From Rhizobium sp. Q54 (lineage in GTDB: Bacteria; Bacteroidota; Bacteroidia; Flavobacteriales; Flavobacteriaceae): 42,549 nucleotides of DNA. Of the stretch, positions 40,701-42,549 are shown piece by piece. Below the pieces are notes generated by a model. That model had not been told where the DNA came from. It made no database searches and worked only from the letters and a program-made list of their open reading frames with translations. A program made the position numbers and the translations under genes. The stretch is from the NCBI GenBank assembly GCA_943328505.2, contig CALQAH020000017.1, positions 1 to 42,549 on the forward strand. The letters are read 5' to 3'. Positions within the stretch are counted from its first letter, which is position 1. Each line of letters begins with the position of its first letter.

Positions 40701-42549
40701 TGTGTATGGCAGTCGCATCGTCTGCTGTTGTTTCAAATGCATTAGAACCCAAACTTCCCGTACTTACACTACCATCGGCCATTAAAAATTCATTGGCTTG
40801 ACCATTTGGTGTTTTAAATCCAGCACCCGTATAAGTACCGCTTGTATTTACTGAAGTAACACCTCCGTTACCCAATTGAATTTTGTTGCTAGCATCTACA
40901 ACTGCACCATAACCAATTGCAGTAGCATTATTAAGATCTCCTGCAGCCACATTTGTTTCTGATCCTAATGCAGTGTTACCAGATCCGCTAACATTATCAA
41001 AAAATGCATTCATACCCACTACTGAATTATTCGATCCAGTGTTGTTGGAATATAATCCTGACATACCTAGTGCTGTATTTGCTTCTCCACTTGAGTTACT
41101 AGTTAAAGTATTTGGTCCGTAACCAGTATTAAACGAGCCATCCGTATTTGAGGCTAATGATACATTACCAATTGCTAAATTCAATCTACCAATTCCAAAA
41201 GTAGATAATGCACTGCCATCGCTTAATGCAAGATTTTGATCTCCAGTTCCACCACCAGTATTCAGTTTTAATCCATTAATGGTACCACTGATAAATGCAT
41301 TCTCACGCACTCTTAAACTACCCGCCACATCTAATTTTTCATCAGGCAAGTCAGTTCCTATACCTACGTTACCTGCATTTATATTAGTAATATTATTAGG
41401 GTTTGATTGGGTTGTAACAAAAACACTAGATCCGCCTGTGCCACCTGTACTTACACTTCCATCGGCCATTAAAAATTGTGAAGAGGTTCCATTCGGTGTT
41501 TTAAAACCAGCACCAGTATAAGTACCGCTTGTGTTTACTGCAGTAACATCTGTATTTCCCAATTGAATTTTGTTGCTGGCATCTACTATTGCATTTGCAC
41601 CAATGGCTGTTGTATTGTCTAGATTCAATCCACTGCTGGCAGCATAACCAATTGCTGTATTCTGACTACCGGTAGTATTACTAAATAAAGAATAATTACC
41701 CAAGGCGACATTTTGATTTCCAGTATTATTATGTTGTAATGAGTTTAAACCAATGGCATTATTGTCCGATCCATCTGTATTAAATAATAATGCCTGATTA
41801 CCTACAGCAACGTTAAGTGAACCTGTTGAATAGATTCCCATTGCACCAGCTCCGAAAACTGTATTTCCATAGCCTGTTCCAATATTACCTATTCGCATTT
41901 CGTTCAATACACCATCAACAGTCAAATTCTGACGAACTTTCATATTACCGTTCACATCTAGTTTCTCAGTTGGAGCATCAGTACCAATACCAACTTTACC
42001 CGAGTTAACATTAGAAATATTACTACCATCTGCTGATGTTGTAACAAAATTCGATTGCACATTTGATATCTGATTTTCTAAAGCGGCCTCAGCAGTTATT
42101 GCTCTTACAACTTCAGCATCTAATTGTGTAGAAAGCAGACTCGCAGTATTATTTAATGCATCTGTTGTGGCATATCCAGAAAGATCTGGCGATACCGGTG
42201 TTTGCCATGTTGTATTCCCATCATTATCTATAGCAGTTAAAACTTTACCTTGATCAGGTTGGCCATTAGGAAAGCGTAAGTTGCCTTGAACAACTAAATT
42301 CTCGCCCACGATGCTGTTACCTTGTACAATCTGATTCTGACGAACTAATACATTACCATTCACATCTAATTTTTCATAAGGCAAATCAGTACCAATACCT
42401 ACATTACCCGTATTGGTATTGTGTATGGCAGTCGCATCGTCTGCGGTTGTTTCAAATACCGTTGACATAGTAGCCAATCTATTGTCTACATACGTTTTAG
42501 TGGCATTTTGGGTTGGAAATAAGATATCCGAATTCCCTAAATTTATATC
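37753..42549 (-). CDS. Giant modular repeat exoprotein (trimeric-adhesin/tail-fibre-like), 5' end outside window
   Basis: The frame is open to the window edge (at least 1598 codons; the first in-window residues are DINLGNSDILFPTQNATKTYVDNR), so the N-terminus is missing and internal TTG/ATG codons near 42470 are not starts. Modules: six VGIGTxxPxEKLDVxGNxxVR units; a helical/coiled segment (LLSTQLDAEVVRAITAEAALENQI); several ~20-residue NTAIG-type repeats; about ten 14-residue STAMGxxTxASG repeats like the YadA head (~39150-39570); 15 Gly-X-X triplets (38780-38914); repeated QFLMADGSVSTG linkers; and a C-terminal beta domain ending MGHFRLVFMSSTTAMLFRIY. This suggests a long, probably trimeric, surface fibre. 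No T9SS domain or YadA-type anchor is seen. Internal direct repeats are nearly identical at DNA level. The region is visibly less A/T-rich than its neighbours. Confidence 0.8.
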   Translation of the reverse strand, partial: DINLGNSDILFPTQNATKTYVDNRLATMSTVFETTADDATAIHNTNTGNVGIGTDLPYEKLDVNGNVLVRQNQIVQGNSIVGENLVVQGNLRFPNGQPDQGKVLTAIDNDGNTTWQTPVSPDLSGYATTDALNNTASLLSTQLDAEVVRAITAEAALENQISNVQSNFVTTSADGSNISNVNSGKVGIGTDAPTEKLDVNGNMKVRQNLTVDGVLNEMRIGNIGTGYGNTVFGAGAMGIYSTGSLNVAVGNQALLFNTDGSDNNAIGLNSLQHNNTGNQNVALGNYSLFSNTTGSQNTAIGYAASSGLNLDNTTAIGANAIVDASNKIQLGNTDVTAVNTSGTYTGAGFKTPNGTSSQFLMADGSVSTGGTGGSSVFVTTQSNPNNITNINAGNVGIGTDLPDEKLDVAGSLRVRENAFISGTINGLKLNTGGGTGDQNLALSDGSALSTFGIGRLNLAIGNVSLASNTDGSFNTGYGPNTLTSNSSGEANTALGMSGLYSNNTGSNNSVVGMNAFFDNVSGSGNTALGSETNVAAGDLNNATAIGYGAVVDASNKIQLGNGGVTSVNTSGTYTGAGFKTPNGQANEFLMADGSVSTGSLGSNAFETTADDATAIHNTNPGNVGIGTDLPYEKLDVAGNVRVRENLYVEGNSTLVQNLDVNQNLNVNQTLTVGGFINTLGNSDVGGTSTANSFIKLGGQANEFLMADGSVIAGSLGSNAFETTADDMNAIHNTNPGKVGIGTDFPSEKLDVAGNLKVRGTVNNMNIGNLGPGYGNVVFGSSAFNNTSAGEENTVIGNSAMGEATYCNYNVAVGAYALWINTTGNANNAIGMGSLSGNTTGGANNGLGRLTLETNTIGNNNTAIGHYADVAVGNLNNATAIGAYAIVDASNKIQLGNTDVTAVNTSGTYTGAGFKTPNGTSSQYLMADGSVSTGGTGGSSVFVTTTNNTNNISNVNSGNVGIGTALPSEKLEVGGNVKISGKVSANGGNASGDSSIALGFNSTASEVASVAMGYNTNATGQISTAMGFGTNASNYATTAMGNQTTASGLRSTAMGNSTTASGARSTAMGSNTVSSGIESTTMGKNTNAVGNNSTAMGAYTNANGINSTAIGYFTTAAGDYSTAMGKGTTSKSFAEMAIGTNNTDYTPSLTNGFSATDRLFVIGNGADENNKSDAMVVLKNGNTTIKGSTTANSFVKAGGTSTQFLMADGSVSTGATGPAGATGATGPQGPTGLTGATGATGPQGPTGLTGATGSVGSVTAISGTSTANGATISGGNLSLTPADATNGGIVTAGTQTFAGSKTFSSNLYAPQNIISGTPGWSTDGRFQSWNTSYNGKVMDIVGTNANYTGAAASFWNSGSGPSIAADYAGTGQKVMTFLNLGAEVASVKTNGAINANSFVKTGGTSSQYLMADGSTSAGTVATTMGAVGASSTANGGTITAGVLSLAPADATNAGIVTTGPQTFAGNKTFTGNVVTNGNVIISNPTSAPINTTATATAANILTGYITSTTAAAVAITLPTATAIATAIGGTVANGTSLEFSVYNSGATNAVTLVLGTGITTQTTPVITGSNSLVIAAAAKMGHFRLVFMSSTTAMLFRIY
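38780..38914 (-). repeat. Collagen-like Gly-X-X tract, 15 triplets
   Basis: Within the exoprotein the chain reads GAT GPA GAT GAT GPQ GPT GLT GAT GAT GPQ GPT GLT GAT GSV GSV. At DNA level 38801-38838 and 38846-38883 are 45-base-offset direct repeats with a single difference, consistent with expansion by slippage. Confidence 0.85.
39150..39570 (-). repeat. YadA-head-like tandem 14-residue repeats
   Basis: About ten units of the form STAMG-x2-T-x-A-S/T-G-x2 (e.g. STAMGNSTTASGAR, STAMGSNTVSSGIE, STAIGYFTTAAGDY). These match the left-handed parallel beta-roll repeats of trimeric autotransporter adhesin heads (Hep_Hag/YadA_head). The unit length of 42 bases is visible in the DNA. Confidence 0.8.
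39783..39902 (-). repeat. 120-bp perfect direct repeat, copy A
   Basis: Identical over 120 bases to 41475-41594, both inside the exoprotein gene, 1692 bases apart (564 codons, so in frame). Encodes SNKIQLGNTDVTAVNTSGTY and the following linker. Confidence 0.85.
41475..41594 (-). repeat. 120-bp perfect direct repeat, copy B
   Basis: Copy B of the repeat at 39783-39902. After one mismatch the identity continues for another 15 bases. Confidence 0.85.

Noticed and set aside
42466..42477. Codons near 42470 (TTG/ATG) as the start of the giant exoprotein
   Set aside because: The frame stays open with similar composition (SDILFPTQNATKTYVDNR) to the window edge, so the true start lies outside.

Overview
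The window looks like a chromosomal segment of a Flavobacterium-like member of the Bacteroidota (family Flavobacteriaceae). The base composition is A/T-rich and Shine-Dalgarno sites are weak or absent. Perfect TAnnTTTG -7 boxes sit upstream of many genes. There is a type IX secretion (T9SS)-type C-terminal sorting domain, a TonB-dependent outer-membrane receptor, a menaquinone-type acyl-CoA ligase, and the gene run tpx/dagK/ftsK/lolA/lptG/ribB. The genus is inference; no 16S rRNA is present.

Layout. 1-5.4 kb: tail of an unknown gene, then menE-like and CPBP-protease genes (-), an ArsC/Spx-like reductase, a TonB-dependent receptor and a small membrane protein. 5.4-14 kb: fumC, nhaA, corA, then histidine-degradation genes hutI and hutG separated by an antisense coiled-coil membrane protein, then an RhlE-type helicase. 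14-18.8 kb: a secreted carboxypeptidase-regulatory-like protein, peptidase E, tRNA-Gly, and a GNAT gene abutting an L,D-transpeptidase lipoprotein that converges on a second L,D-transpeptidase. 18.8-23 kb: lpdA, then a choice-of-anchor-B T9SS protein overlapping a lipoprotein with seven propeller-like repeats. 23-25.2 kb: a four-gene arsenic-type cassette (arsR, DUF6428, SAM methyltransferase, LMW-PTP/ArsC) with no efflux pump and striking cysteine pairs. 25.2-31.8 kb: six-gene run tpx-dagK-ftsK-lolA-lptG-ribBA ending in a strong terminator; the GTP cyclohydrolase II half of RibBA has lost its zinc cysteines.

31.8-36.5 kb is more accessory: an outer-membrane barrel protein, tRNA-Ser, small secreted or lipoprotein genes, a secreted nuclease-fold protein, and two gene-poor stretches. 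The second holds a 198-bp MITE-like element with 26-bp terminal inverted repeats, next to a gene whose signal peptide is still encoded but has no start codon. 36.5-42.5 kb (-) is a two-gene surface-protein locus. It comprises a giant modular exoprotein truncated by the window edge (VGIGT modules, YadA-head-like repeats, 15 collagen-like triplets) and a downstream secreted protein ending in two dockerin-like EF-hand repeats.

The strongest candidates for something undescribed are the exoprotein/dockerin-like pair, the cysteine-rich ars cassette, the MITE-like element and the anchor-B/propeller pair. All homology calls were made by eye, without a database search.
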